DNA of 64,000 nt. It comes from Microvirga sp. ACRRW. GTDB lineage: Bacteria; Pseudomonadota; Alphaproteobacteria; Rhizobiales; Beijerinckiaceae. The notes beneath the pieces are model-generated. The model saw nothing but the letters and a program-made list of their open reading frames with translations. It did not search any database and was not told where the DNA came from. Numbering within the stretch: the stretch's first letter is position 1; every line of letters starts with the position of its first letter. The stretch spans positions 186,001-250,000 of the forward strand of contig NZ_JAKRNJ010000006.1 of assembly GCF_022346925.1 (NCBI RefSeq), read 5' to 3'. This document shows, one piece after another, positions 34,727 through 42,821 of the stretch. Position numbers and translations under genes: made by a program.

Positions 34727-36181
34727 CTATGGGGTCTCCTGCTGCAATTCGGAGACTTCGGGATCGTCCGCAAGCGGCCGGACCCAATCTGGCAGGCACC
34801 CCAGATACGTCATCTGTTCCCTGATCCTCATATCAAAGACCTCCGGTATGACGTCAGCGAGGACAGCCCACTCCGCTTCGTGTGCCAGGCACAGGTTTCC
34901 TTCCATCACCGCAAACGCACGCTCTAGATGCTCGTCGACGGATTTCGGGAGTACTTGGCTCAGACGCGTATTGTCGATGAGATACCGAATAATCAGGGCG
35001 TATTGGTGCATGCCCAAATTCTCGCGCTGCATGATCAGGTTGATGAGATGCGCCGTCGGCACCGGCTTGGTGACGTAGCTCACCCGGGTGCCAGGGTTTG
35101 CCGCATGCGCGGCAATAGAAAGCGCAAAAGCAACGAGAACGCACAGGAAGAATTCGCTCTCGTCGTCCCGGGAGGTCGACATAGGACCGTAGCGTTGTTT
35201 CCAGTCCTCGACTTCCCCTTTCAGTCCATCTGGAACGCGCCTCATCCGGCGCCACTCTCCGTCTGGAAATCGGCTGAGCACCTTGTGCCAGCGTCTCCGT
35301 ACTGCCTTGGAGCGCTCTAGCAGCGGCGCTGAGATCCTATCCTCCAGGAACGGTAGACCGTGCTCGGGGTATGTCAACCCGTCCAAAGTCACCAGCTTGG
35401 GTGGTTCAAACCCGCCGTCGTTCCGCCTGAGATGGCACGACAACACGATAGTACCCAGCTCGTTCGAAGCCTCAAGTGCGGCTTGATCCATGACGAATGC
35501 ATTGCCCCTGTGGCGACGGATGATGTCCTCGAAGGATTGTGGCAACTGATCGGCATCGAGATCGAGCCCGTGCAGCACCCAGATCAAGCTGACCCCTTCC
35601 GCACCGTAATGGATCTCTCGCCCCGCAACTTCGGGCTGCTGGGTTCGTGAAAGCTGAACCTCGAAGGCTGTCTCGGAACGGTGAGACCATTGGACGAGTA
35701 CGTCGGGATAGCGGCCCCGCCCGTGTGTTTCCGGTTTCCGATAGTTATTGATCGCACTACCGATGTAGCGCGGATCGGCCTTTGCTGCGCTCTCGAGGAC
35801 ACGGCACAGGCGGGCGTGCAGTTCGGATTCCTGATGCCCATCATATTGCAGCGCCCGCAGCTGATCGGGCGACAGGCGCTGTCCGGTATTCCAGAGGCAG
35901 GGGGCCTTGGCGTTCGCATGATGGGAAAAGAGCGGCAAGTTGCGAGCCCCGCGCCGCCGTGTGCCGATGAATAGCGGTTCGCCGCACTGGAGACACCTGA
36001 TGCTTAGACCCCGCACAGGGTCAAGCCTGTGCTCGGATGCTCTGTCGCGAATGTGTCCCCACTCATCGGGAGCCATCGACAGCAGTTTCCGGGCCGAAAG
36101 AGAATAGAGCAGGTTCCTAGTCCCATCGGATGTAACTTGCTCGACCAGTGCTGTCTCCACGGTTCGTTCCGGCAAATCCAT
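34727..36181 (-). CDS. CoiA/DUF6035-like nuclease
   Basis: 484 residues, ATG 36181 with GGAG ten bases upstream. Residues ~60-100 have a zinc finger (RCLQCGEPLF, then PLFSHHANAKAPCLW). A nuclease-like core follows near residues 155-180: YPDVLVQWSHRSETAFEVQL (D...ExQ), the CoiA/PD-(D/E)XK variant in which Q replaces K. The C-terminal ~250 residues are helical and unassigned. CoiA-like proteins are known in competence and appear as orphans in defence islands. It sits just upstream of the TrlF-type gene on the same strand. Confidence 0.72.
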   Translation of the reverse strand: MDLPERTVETALVEQVTSDGTRNLLYSLSARKLLSMAPDEWGHIRDRASEHRLDPVRGLSIRCLQCGEPLFIGTRRRGARNLPLFSHHANAKAPCLWNTGQRLSPDQLRALQYDGHQESELHARLCRVLESAAKADPRYIGSAINNYRKPETHGRGRYPDVLVQWSHRSETAFEVQLSRTQQPEVAGREIHYGAEGVSLIWVLHGLDLDADQLPQSFEDIIRRHRGNAFVMDQAALEASNELGTIVLSCHLRRNDGGFEPPKLVTLDGLTYPEHGLPFLEDRISAPLLERSKAVRRRWHKVLSRFPDGEWRRMRRVPDGLKGEVEDWKQRYGPMSTSRDDESEFFLCVLVAFALSIAAHAANPGTRVSYVTKPVPTAHLINLIMQRENLGMHQYALIIRYLIDNTRLSQVLPKSVDEHLERAFAVMEGNLCLAHEAEWAVLADVIPEVFDMRIREQMTYLGCLPDWVRPLADDPEVSELQQETP

Positions 36182-36250
36182 GCTCTCGACTCCACTACGC
36201 GATCTTGATCCTGGGCAAGGTGGGAGGCACAGAGAACACGATTCCAGATC

Positions 36251-36742
36251 TTATTCACTGCGATTTTGGTTGGTTACGCCTCGACCCGCGTGACCGGCTC
36301 CGCTACGGCAGGGACGATGCCGCCGGCGACTACATCGTAACGATCCTTGGAGAGTTGGTGACGGATGCCTCCCTGGCCGAGTTGAGTGACTATAGCGTCT
36401 CCTACCTATTCGCGCGTCCGGATGGACATGACCGACACGGCGCCATTGAAGCGCATGCAGCAAGTTTCGGCGTAAGACATTCCGCCTCGAGGGCGGCGGT
36501 ACAATGGCACGTTCTTGAAAGCCGGACTGCTCGGTAAGATCTGCAATCTCATGTATCCGGTCATCAATGGGCTGGCCGGGGTGCCGCGCATTTTCAAGTA
36601 TTTGGGACAGCCAGATAAGCGGCCGGCTGGACGCCAGTCGCATCGCCATCTCATCAGAGAAACGTCGGATGGCAGTATGGCCCGGCTCCGTTACCGGGTA
36701 GAGGACGCTTCTTTCGGCCGTTAACTCTCGTAATTCATCCAA
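36251..36742 (-). CDS. Doubtful hypothetical gene
   Basis: Open frame from TTG 36742. The first ~110 codons are protein-like (LASSRPLIWLSQILENARHP, DDRIHEIADLTEQSG). The last 50 are Arg-rich and look like an off-frame read, so a frameshift near 36410 or a wrong frame is possible. Another minus frame there (VGDAIVTQLGQGGIRHQL) is protein-like but has no start. Treat as weak. Confidence 0.3.
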   Translation of the reverse strand: MDELRELTAERSVLYPVTEPGHTAIRRFSDEMAMRLASSRPLIWLSQILENARHPGQPIDDRIHEIADLTEQSGFQERAIVPPPSRRNVLRRNLLHALQWRRVGHVHPDARIGRRRYSHSTRPGRHPSPTLQGSLRCSRRRHRPCRSGAGHAGRGVTNQNRSE

Positions 36743-36972
36743 ACGCCCTCAGCACATGACTGGCACTAAGGTTTGCAACAGGTCAGTCGCCACTGCCCCT
36801 TCTCTTCACGAATGTCGGCTGAGGCCGGACGAGCCCGCCCAAGCTGAACTGCGAACTCGACCGCTACCTCCCAAGACGGGTTGCCACGATGATCTCAGCC
36901 TCATCATAGTGGCCTGGTGACGTTCCAGCACTTGCTCAATGTGCACTCAGGGGATGCAGCCAGGAGAGGATC

Positions 36973-37392
36973 CTGGAGATTGACGGCCTTCATCATGTGG
37001 CTCTCCCATGTGCCGACCTGGAGCGCTCCCGTCGCTTCTACGTGGAGGTCCTCGGATTGACAGAGATATCGCGACCTAGCTTGCCTGTGGCCGGGGCGTG
37101 GTTCCAAGTGGATAATCGCCAGGAATTACACCTCGTTGTGGGTGATCCTAAGGCAACATTCCGGAGCCCGAAAGGGATGGATACAAACGACATCCACTTT
37201 GCCATTCGGGTTGCCAGCTATGCACAGGCTCTGGAAGCGCTCCGAGCCAAGGGGTATCGCGAGGACACGGGTCCTGATGATCCGATGGGCATCAGTGTCT
37301 CTATACGTGTTGGATACCCGCAAATCTACATTCTCGATCCCGATCGCAACATCATCGAAATCAACGCCGCAAGCGCCGACTTAGAGCATTGA
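36973..37392 (+). CDS. VOC-family (glyoxalase/dioxygenase-fold) protein
   Basis: Two beta-alpha-beta-beta-beta units: LHHVALPCADLERSRRFYVE with VLGLTEISR, then NDIHFAIRV and YILDPDRNIIEINA. Metal ligands appear as the His of GLHH and the Glu of NIIEIN. The LHHVAL motif lies before the first ATG/GTG, so the start is uncertain: GTG 36997 cuts the motif, while CTG 36973, six bases behind AGGAGAGG, would include it. The substrate cannot be told from sequence. No operon partner. Confidence 0.8.
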   Translation: MEIDGLHHVALPCADLERSRRFYVEVLGLTEISRPSLPVAGAWFQVDNRQELHLVVGDPKATFRSPKGMDTNDIHFAIRVASYAQALEALRAKGYREDTGPDDPMGISVSIRVGYPQIYILDPDRNIIEINAASADLEH

Positions 37393-37837
37393 ACTGCCCT
37401 TTCACCTACGAGGTCTGTACTGGCGTGATGCTTCAAGATCTTAGCCAGCGAAGGTCAGATTGCGGTCATAAGCAGAAGTTCGCTGCTGCCTATGTAGGTC
37501 CGCTTACTCCCTGCGATGCGTAACCTCACTGCGATCGCGAGCATACAAATAAGGGTTCAATCTCAGTGATTTGTTGCCTTGAATTGCCGTACCCCGCGAG
37601 GATGGGAAATTCAGGACCAGATTCTCGATGAGTTGCCCACGAAGGATTGTGTCGATCTGCTCCATAAACCTGTAAGATCAATATGTTACGAACTACCCAG
37701 TGGAGGCGTTTGTACCTATACTCGGGAGCTGCATCATCGGATGCCGTTGGCGGCAAAATTGTACCGATATCGAAGTTTGGAATCCCGAGCGGTCCGGCAG
37801 TGCAATATAGGTCATGATTGAGGTGAGACCTTTCGTT
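37393..37837. other. Intergenic stretch without recognisable gene
   Basis: About 445 bases. Short frames on both strands have no protein-like features. No inverted repeat with a T-run, tRNA or insertion sequence end was seen. Confidence 0.5.
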
Positions 37838-39112
37838 ATGCAGATGACACGCCTTGAGCTTTATAACCGGGTTTGCCACCAACCTCTCAGTAAAGTCGCA
37901 CCGGAGCTCGGAGTTTCCGGTACGGCGCTGGCGGCTATCTGCAAACGCTATCAGGTTCCTTACCCCGGATCGGGGTACTGGACCCGCAAGTCCCTCGGAC
38001 TTCCGGCAGAGCTACCTCCACTGCCAGAGGGGCCTGATGAAGCCATTGAAGTAATACCATCAGTCGCTAAGCCGCGAAAAAAGCGAACGCCAGAAGAAGG
38101 CTTCTCGCGCAAGACAAGGCCCATCGCGAAAGCCCATCGTCCGGCACGTCACCCGGTGCTTTTTGGTGTCGAAGAACATTTTCGAAAAACACGGGACGTT
38201 GAAAACGGCGAATTCCTCAGGCCTTACAAGAGAATCCTGCCGGATCTGATTTCATCAGAAACAGCGTTGCTGCGCGCACTCTCAATCGCTAACGACCTAT
38301 ACCTGGCGCTCGCCGAGCAAGGATATCGGGTTCACATCGCTCAGGCTGCCGAGAATCTGCATCGCATCCATGTTAGGGAGCAAGAGGTGGAGCGAAAAGA
38401 TCGCAGATACGGCCGATACAGCTCAGGACACATCTGGGCCCCGGACCGACCGACTGTCTTCTATATCGGCACGGTACCAATTGGCCTCGCTCTCACGGAG
38501 ATGACCGAGCGAGTGACCATGCGATACTTCAACGGTGATTACCATCGGGAGGACATCGCCCTCATACGTTCGGCCAGAGCTTGGCAGCTGACGCACTCCT
38601 GGACAACAGAGCAGGATATACCCTGCGGGCGCTTCCGGATCGTTGCCTACTCCCCAAAAAAAGGCGTTGATTGGTCTGTCAGCTGGCAGGAAACGGAGCA
38701 GCAGTTGCTTGGCACGTTGATCCCAAGAATTGTCGAGACGTTGAGGGCCTCCAAGAACAATCTGCGACGCCTCATGGACGCCGAGGATGCGGCGGAGGTG
38801 AAGAGGAAAAAAGAGTGGGAAGAACAGTGGGAGCGCTATGAAAGACAGGAGGACGCCCGCAAGACGGCTCAAGCTCTTACCGATAGCCGTCAACAGCTTG
38901 CGGAAATTATCGAGAGGTGGGGAAGAGCAGTTATCGTCGAGCGCTTCTTCGCCGATGCAGAAGAGCGCCTGAAGAGTACGAATAACGAGCGTCGGCAGCG
39001 CCTAGAGGAGCGTCTGACGCTCGCTAGGGAGATGATGGAGGGTGTAGATCCGTTGGACTTTATCGAAAAGTGGTTAGCGCCGGACGAGAGACACCGTTCA
39101 AAATTCCCCTAG
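37838..39112 (+). CDS. Helix-turn-helix-containing protein with charged helical C-terminus
   Basis: 424 residues from ATG 37838 with AGGTGA ten bases before; ATG 37844 is an equal alternative. The N-terminus RLELYNRVCHQPLSKVAPEL, then GVSGTALAAICKRYQVP is a helix-turn-helix. A middle domain (residues ~120-290) contains TVFYIGTVPIGLALTEMTER and a WTTEQDIPCGRFRIVAY strand set. The last ~130 residues are a Glu/Arg-rich coiled coil (KRKKEWEEQWERYERQEDAR). This arrangement is common in uncharacterised island proteins. Probably DNA-binding. Confidence 0.7.
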   Translation: MQMTRLELYNRVCHQPLSKVAPELGVSGTALAAICKRYQVPYPGSGYWTRKSLGLPAELPPLPEGPDEAIEVIPSVAKPRKKRTPEEGFSRKTRPIAKAHRPARHPVLFGVEEHFRKTRDVENGEFLRPYKRILPDLISSETALLRALSIANDLYLALAEQGYRVHIAQAAENLHRIHVREQEVERKDRRYGRYSSGHIWAPDRPTVFYIGTVPIGLALTEMTERVTMRYFNGDYHREDIALIRSARAWQLTHSWTTEQDIPCGRFRIVAYSPKKGVDWSVSWQETEQQLLGTLIPRIVETLRASKNNLRRLMDAEDAAEVKRKKEWEEQWERYERQEDARKTAQALTDSRQQLAEIIERWGRAVIVERFFADAEERLKSTNNERRQRLEERLTLAREMMEGVDPLDFIEKWLAPDERHRSKFP

Positions 39113-39195
39113 AGTTTAATAACCTGACGTCAATGCATTGCTAGTTAGGAATACTACGCTCGGCGACAAAGACACCGAACCGCCTGGAAGCGTAG

Positions 39196-39462
39196 TCAAT
39201 TCTTCCCTTTCCGCTTGCCCTTTTCATCGGTCGGAACCTCCTCCAACAAACGAGCGATCGTCACGTCGAGACCTTCTGCAAGTCTTGCAATCGTATCGAT
39301 TGTCGCTGCCTTTTCACCTCGTTCGATCGAAGACAGGTACGCGCGGCTCATTCCTAGCTGCATGGCAAGGCTTTCCTGTCCGAGGCCCCGCATGGTTCGT
39401 AACGCCTTCACGTTTCTCCCGAGAAGCGCTCTGTGAGGCGAGACATTCGAATTATCGGCCAT
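39196..39462 (-). CDS. XRE-family repressor of the protease module
   Basis: 89 residues, ATG 39462. A canonical Cro/CI helix-turn-helix: LRTMRGLGQESLAMQLGMSR, then AYLSSIERGEKAATID, followed by a Lys-rich tail (KGKRKGKN). Divergent from the TnsA-like/DUF6634/AAA-protease operon, so it probably represses both directions. The palindrome GGATTCAATCC lies 27 bases upstream of its start and is preserved in the decayed copy at 5362-5372. A broken relative is at 5063-5335. Confidence 0.9.
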   Translation of the reverse strand: MADNSNVSPHRALLGRNVKALRTMRGLGQESLAMQLGMSRAYLSSIERGEKAATIDTIARLAEGLDVTIARLLEEVPTDEKGKRKGKN

Positions 39463-39488
39463 TGAGCCAACAGCTTCCGCTCTAATGA

Positions 39489-39499
39489 GGATTCAATCC
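39489..39499. promoter_or_regulatory. Candidate operator palindrome GGATTCAATCC
   Basis: GGATT-C-AATCC, an 11-base palindrome 27 bases upstream of the XRE start codon. It is conserved at the same spacing in the duplicate (5362-5372). Half-sites AAGGATT/AATCCTT recur three times in 42845-42905, past the end of the protease gene. Confidence 0.5.
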
Positions 39500-39728
39500 T
39501 TTAAATGAACGTCGATTCCTTCATTTGTGCAAGGGGACACGCTCGCGGCTCGCTGTCAGAATTTCGACGACCAAAGCTACTGTGCAGATGACCGATAGGT
39601 AAGCGTCGCGACTGCTGATGGATATCTTCCTACTCACTATGGATATGCCGTGGCACTTGACTCACGGCGCCAAAGATGACCTCTATAGAGTACAGAGCTA
39701 GCGAACGGCTCACCCGACCAAGACAGCT

Positions 39729-39806
39729 ATGAACCCTGAAATCGTGCAAGCCACCATAGGCGCTGCGGCGCCTTCGAGGCCGCCACCTCCAGCGGTCTTC
39801 GTGTAG
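39729..39806 (+). CDS. Conserved 25-codon leader ORF with tetraproline
   Basis: ATG 39729 to TAG 39804, starting MNPEIVQATIGAAAPSRPPP and continuing with a fourth proline. It ends 37 bases before the TnsA-like gene. The duplicate at 5677-5754 keeps frame, length, stop and all four prolines. Runs of prolines slow ribosomes in the absence of EF-P, so it could be an attenuator peptide; alternatively the DNA or RNA is conserved for another reason. No strong ribosome site. Confidence 0.4.
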   Translation: MNPEIVQATIGAAAPSRPPPPAVFV

Positions 39807-39843
39807 CACTCTGGGCTGGGAGGGGCCGATCAGTGTATGCGTC

Positions 39844-40455
39844 ATGTCCATACTTGCCTCTCCCGCTACCAGCATCAATACCGCCAACTTTCCCCTTCCC
39901 GGCTGTACGGGCTTCATCTCATTCAAGACGACCCGGCCCATTCTCTACACAGCTCGGTTTATAAGAGACGCACTTGTGCAGTTGACGCTCGATTCAAGCG
40001 TCACTCTCATCGAGCCCCTCCCCGTCCCGATCCAAAATCTACCCGAGATAGTCCGGTCGGCCGTCATCGCACGGCGAGACGGTACTCGCTTGATCGTGGG
40101 TTTCATCGACACACCGCCAGAGCCGTCGGACGCCTTTCCAAGTCCGCTCGATGATTTGCCGACCGTACTTATCGCCAGAGAACAGGTTTTGGCTGAACCG
40201 CGCTGCTCCATTGCGCGAATGGTATGGGCCTGTCGGAAAACCCTCGTGTCCCCGGGCAATCGAGTCCGCATTCTTCATGCGCTCTCGAAATCGTGCGACG
40301 GCCTATCGTTGATCGATCTCAGCAATGTCGTGCGGGGACCGGAAGACCCAATCGATGCGATCCTGGCACTCGCCTGCGAGGGGCTCTTAGCGGTGGATAC
40401 GTCACAGCCCGTGACGCCAGAAAGCGTTGTTCGCCGCATTAGGCGCATCACCTAA
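39844..40455 (+). CDS. TnsA-like protein with degenerate catalytic site
   Basis: 203 residues. It can be aligned by eye along its length to the TnsA at 43712-44458. The FRGAV...RQVRFESLLE start aligns with FKTTRPILYTARFIRDALVQ, and the strand HYLDYIIDHEDETRTAVTIK with RSAVIARRDGTRLIVGFID. The C-terminal winged-helix-like part aligns as LIDDGILKLTGTTCLTRDSL with ALACEGLLAVDTSQPVTPES. The nuclease residues of TnsA (Glu, Asp, Lys) are replaced, so no DNA cleavage is expected. First full gene of the operon with DUF6634 and the AAA protease. The paralogy is inferred without a search. Confidence 0.6.
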   Translation: MSILASPATSINTANFPLPGCTGFISFKTTRPILYTARFIRDALVQLTLDSSVTLIEPLPVPIQNLPEIVRSAVIARRDGTRLIVGFIDTPPEPSDAFPSPLDDLPTVLIAREQVLAEPRCSIARMVWACRKTLVSPGNRVRILHALSKSCDGLSLIDLSNVVRGPEDPIDAILALACEGLLAVDTSQPVTPESVVRRIRRIT

Positions 40456-40533
40456 TCGCACGAACCTTCATGGCCTCGGAATCCGTCGGCGCACATAGCG
40501 CGCCAACCATACCTTTTTGCCTGGAGAACGATA

Positions 40534-40857
40534 ATGAAGACTGGCTATTTCGGCGGCAACGCCACAGCACTGCTCGAAAAACTTAATAATCTGAAAGCGG
40601 ATATCGCTGCCATTCAGAATGGGCACGGCCCTACCGAGGATGAACTTGCAACCGCACCGATCCTCACACACTGGTCATTCACCAGTCGTCCTCAGATCTG
40701 CCTTCAGGGTTTCGGAATAGACCATCCGCTCCTTGGCACGACACAGATCGTCACGTCGGGGCTTTTTGCCATCGATCCCTCCGCGGGCTGGGCACGGACC
40801 TACTCGCGCTTCTATCGATTGGCCCTCCCCGGGATTCCCGTAGGAGGTCGCTCATGA
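40534..40857 (+). CDS. DUF6634-family protein
   Basis: 107 residues, ATG behind GGAGAACGATA. The C-terminal two-thirds (PILTHWSFTSRPQICLQGFG, then HPLLGTTQIVTSGLFAIDPS) is a compact block that I associate from memory with DUF6634, a small family of unknown function in Rhizobiales. The N-terminal helix (NATALLEKLNNLKADIAAIQ) may be a coiled coil. Its stop overlaps the start of the protease gene (ATGA), so the two are translationally coupled and probably work together. Confidence 0.75.
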   Translation: MKTGYFGGNATALLEKLNNLKADIAAIQNGHGPTEDELATAPILTHWSFTSRPQICLQGFGIDHPLLGTTQIVTSGLFAIDPSAGWARTYSRFYRLALPGIPVGGRS

Positions 40858-42821
40858 GCATGTTTACAGACGAACTCGGCAACATCGCGCCGATGCAGCT
40901 TGCAAAAGATTCACCCAAGTCTCGCCGCACAGTCATCGCTCTCACATGCTTGGAGCCCTCCCTCCCTCGCGGTTTCAAAACCCGTCTTGAACGGGAAGCC
41001 CTCGTCATTCTCGTCCACCTGCCCGATGACACATGGGCTGATGCGGTTGAGGACGCTTTCAAAGGCTGTCTCCCCTTCTCGCGGCCGCCGATCGTCCTCG
41101 ATGGCGAAAATGCACGAGGTAGGGATCTGCGTTGGTTCAAGATGCAGGCAGCTAGTGCTCTGGCGGAGGGACGTTGTTTCGTCATTTTATGCGATGATGC
41201 AAAGATAAATCTCAATGCCGCATTGGCGACAATCGCAGATGTCGAGATCACCCTCGCGCCACCATCGTCCAAAACGATACGCAAGCTCATGAGGTCATTG
41301 AGTTCAGAATCTGAACCGATCAGAGTGTCGTCCAATCTCACCGACGACCTTTGCAAAGACCTCGATTTCAATGAAATCGCGATGATATTTCGGCCCGGCC
41401 TCAAGCCCGCGGAAATTGTCCGACGCCTGCAAGCCGTTCGCGCTTCGAAGCAGCTCCCTGTTGGGCAACCGTTGCGGACGAAGCATGGGCAGGATCCTTC
41501 CACACCGCATCTTCAAGATCTCTACGGCTATGGTGAGGCTAAAACATGGGGCTTGGAACTGCTTGACGACCTTGCAGCGTTCCGCGAGGGCCGCCTTCCC
41601 TTTACCGCTCTCTCAGCACGGGTTGTGCTGACCTCGGAACCCGGACTCGGCAAGACGAGCTTCGTGCGCAGTCTCGCACGATCAGCCAACCTGCCACTCG
41701 TCGCCTCCTCCGTCGCCAGTTGGTTCACGACAAGCTCAGGCTATCTCGATGGCGTCTTGCGGGCGATCGACAAAGTCTTCGCCGAGGCACGTGAGAAGGC
41801 TCCCGCCATCCTCTTCCTCGATGAAATCGACGCTTTGCCAAGCAGAGCTAGGCTGAATGAGCGTGGAAAGAGTTTTTGGCTCCCTGTTGTCACCCACATG
41901 CTCACCCTGCTAGACTCCGCAGTCTCTGCTGAGAACGAGAAGCTCATTATCGTTTCGGCAACAAATCACGCTGAGGCGCTCGATCCAGCTTTGCTCCGGC
42001 CCGGTCGCCTTGATCGTGTCATCAGGATTGACCACCCGGACATACCGTCTATCGCCGGCATCTTGCGCCAGCACCTCGGCGCGGATCTTTCCGAACACGA
42101 CCTTGGCCCGATCGCGCAACTCGCCGTAGGCGCAACGGGTGCCGAGCTGATGGGCCTCGTGAAAAAGGCGCGCGCACTCGCCCGGATGGCGGATCGACCT
42201 CTGCGGCTCAGCGATTTGACCGAGGCGCTGGCGCCGACATCCTCAGGCCGTTCCGCCGAATTGGATCGCGTGATTGCGGTTCATGAAGCTGGGCATGCCG
42301 TCGTCGCAACCATTCTCATGCCGGACATGGTGAGCCATGCCTCCTTGACCCGACTCGGGTCCGCCGACGGGCATACGAGAATGCTCCTCACGGATGGAAG
42401 CTTGATGACGCGAGCCTCAATTGAGGATGCGGTTACGATGCTTCTCTCGGGCTATGCTGCCGAGGAGCTCTGCTTCTCTGCGGCGAGTACGGGATCAACG
42501 ACTGATCTTTCCACCGCGACCCGGTTGTTATTCCTTGTCCATGGCGCTGCTGGACTCGGCGAGACACTCGCGCCAATCGGAAAGCCGGAAAACGCCGAGC
42601 ACGCACTGCTGCTCGATTCGAGCTTGCGCAGAGTCATTGAGAAGGAACTTCGGCAGCTCCTCCAGCGCGCACGAACTTTGCTTCGAGAAAATAGTGACGC
42701 ACTTGATGCGGTCACCGACAGGCTCCTGGCTGAGCGAATTCTTTCAAGCCAGGCGATTAAGTGCCTCGTGATGCAGACACGCAAAGGATTCACCCGAACA
42801 TCACGAAAAGCAATCGAATGA
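40854..42821 (+). CDS. Soluble FtsH-like AAA+ ATPase with M41 zinc protease domain
   Basis: 655 residues. Residues 1-200 have no membrane helix, unlike FtsH, which has two. AAA+ core: Walker A SEPGLGKTS (261-269), Walker B ILFLDEIDALP (319-329), sensor SATNHAEALDPALLRPGRLD with arginine fingers (368-388). M41 protease: HEAGHAVV (His477, Glu478, His481) and the third ligand in GYAAEEL, then STTDLSTAT (Asp551). All catalytic residues of both domains are present, so an active ATP-driven protease is expected. Coupled to DUF6634; 890 bases separate it from tnsA. The N-terminal domain presumably selects substrates. Confidence 0.9.
   Translation: MSMFTDELGNIAPMQLAKDSPKSRRTVIALTCLEPSLPRGFKTRLEREALVILVHLPDDTWADAVEDAFKGCLPFSRPPIVLDGENARGRDLRWFKMQAASALAEGRCFVILCDDAKINLNAALATIADVEITLAPPSSKTIRKLMRSLSSESEPIRVSSNLTDDLCKDLDFNEIAMIFRPGLKPAEIVRRLQAVRASKQLPVGQPLRTKHGQDPSTPHLQDLYGYGEAKTWGLELLDDLAAFREGRLPFTALSARVVLTSEPGLGKTSFVRSLARSANLPLVASSVASWFTTSSGYLDGVLRAIDKVFAEAREKAPAILFLDEIDALPSRARLNERGKSFWLPVVTHMLTLLDSAVSAENEKLIIVSATNHAEALDPALLRPGRLDRVIRIDHPDIPSIAGILRQHLGADLSEHDLGPIAQLAVGATGAELMGLVKKARALARMADRPLRLSDLTEALAPTSSGRSAELDRVIAVHEAGHAVVATILMPDMVSHASLTRLGSADGHTRMLLTDGSLMTRASIEDAVTMLLSGYAAEELCFSAASTGSTTDLSTATRLLFLVHGAAGLGETLAPIGKPENAEHALLLDSSLRRVIEKELRQLLQRARTLLRENSDALDAVTDRLLAERILSSQAIKCLVMQTRKGFTRTSRKAIE

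Noticed and set aside
36148-36537. 130-codon plus-strand ORF
   Set aside because: Overlaps the start of the CoiA-like gene and competes with weak minus frames; no motif or ribosome site.
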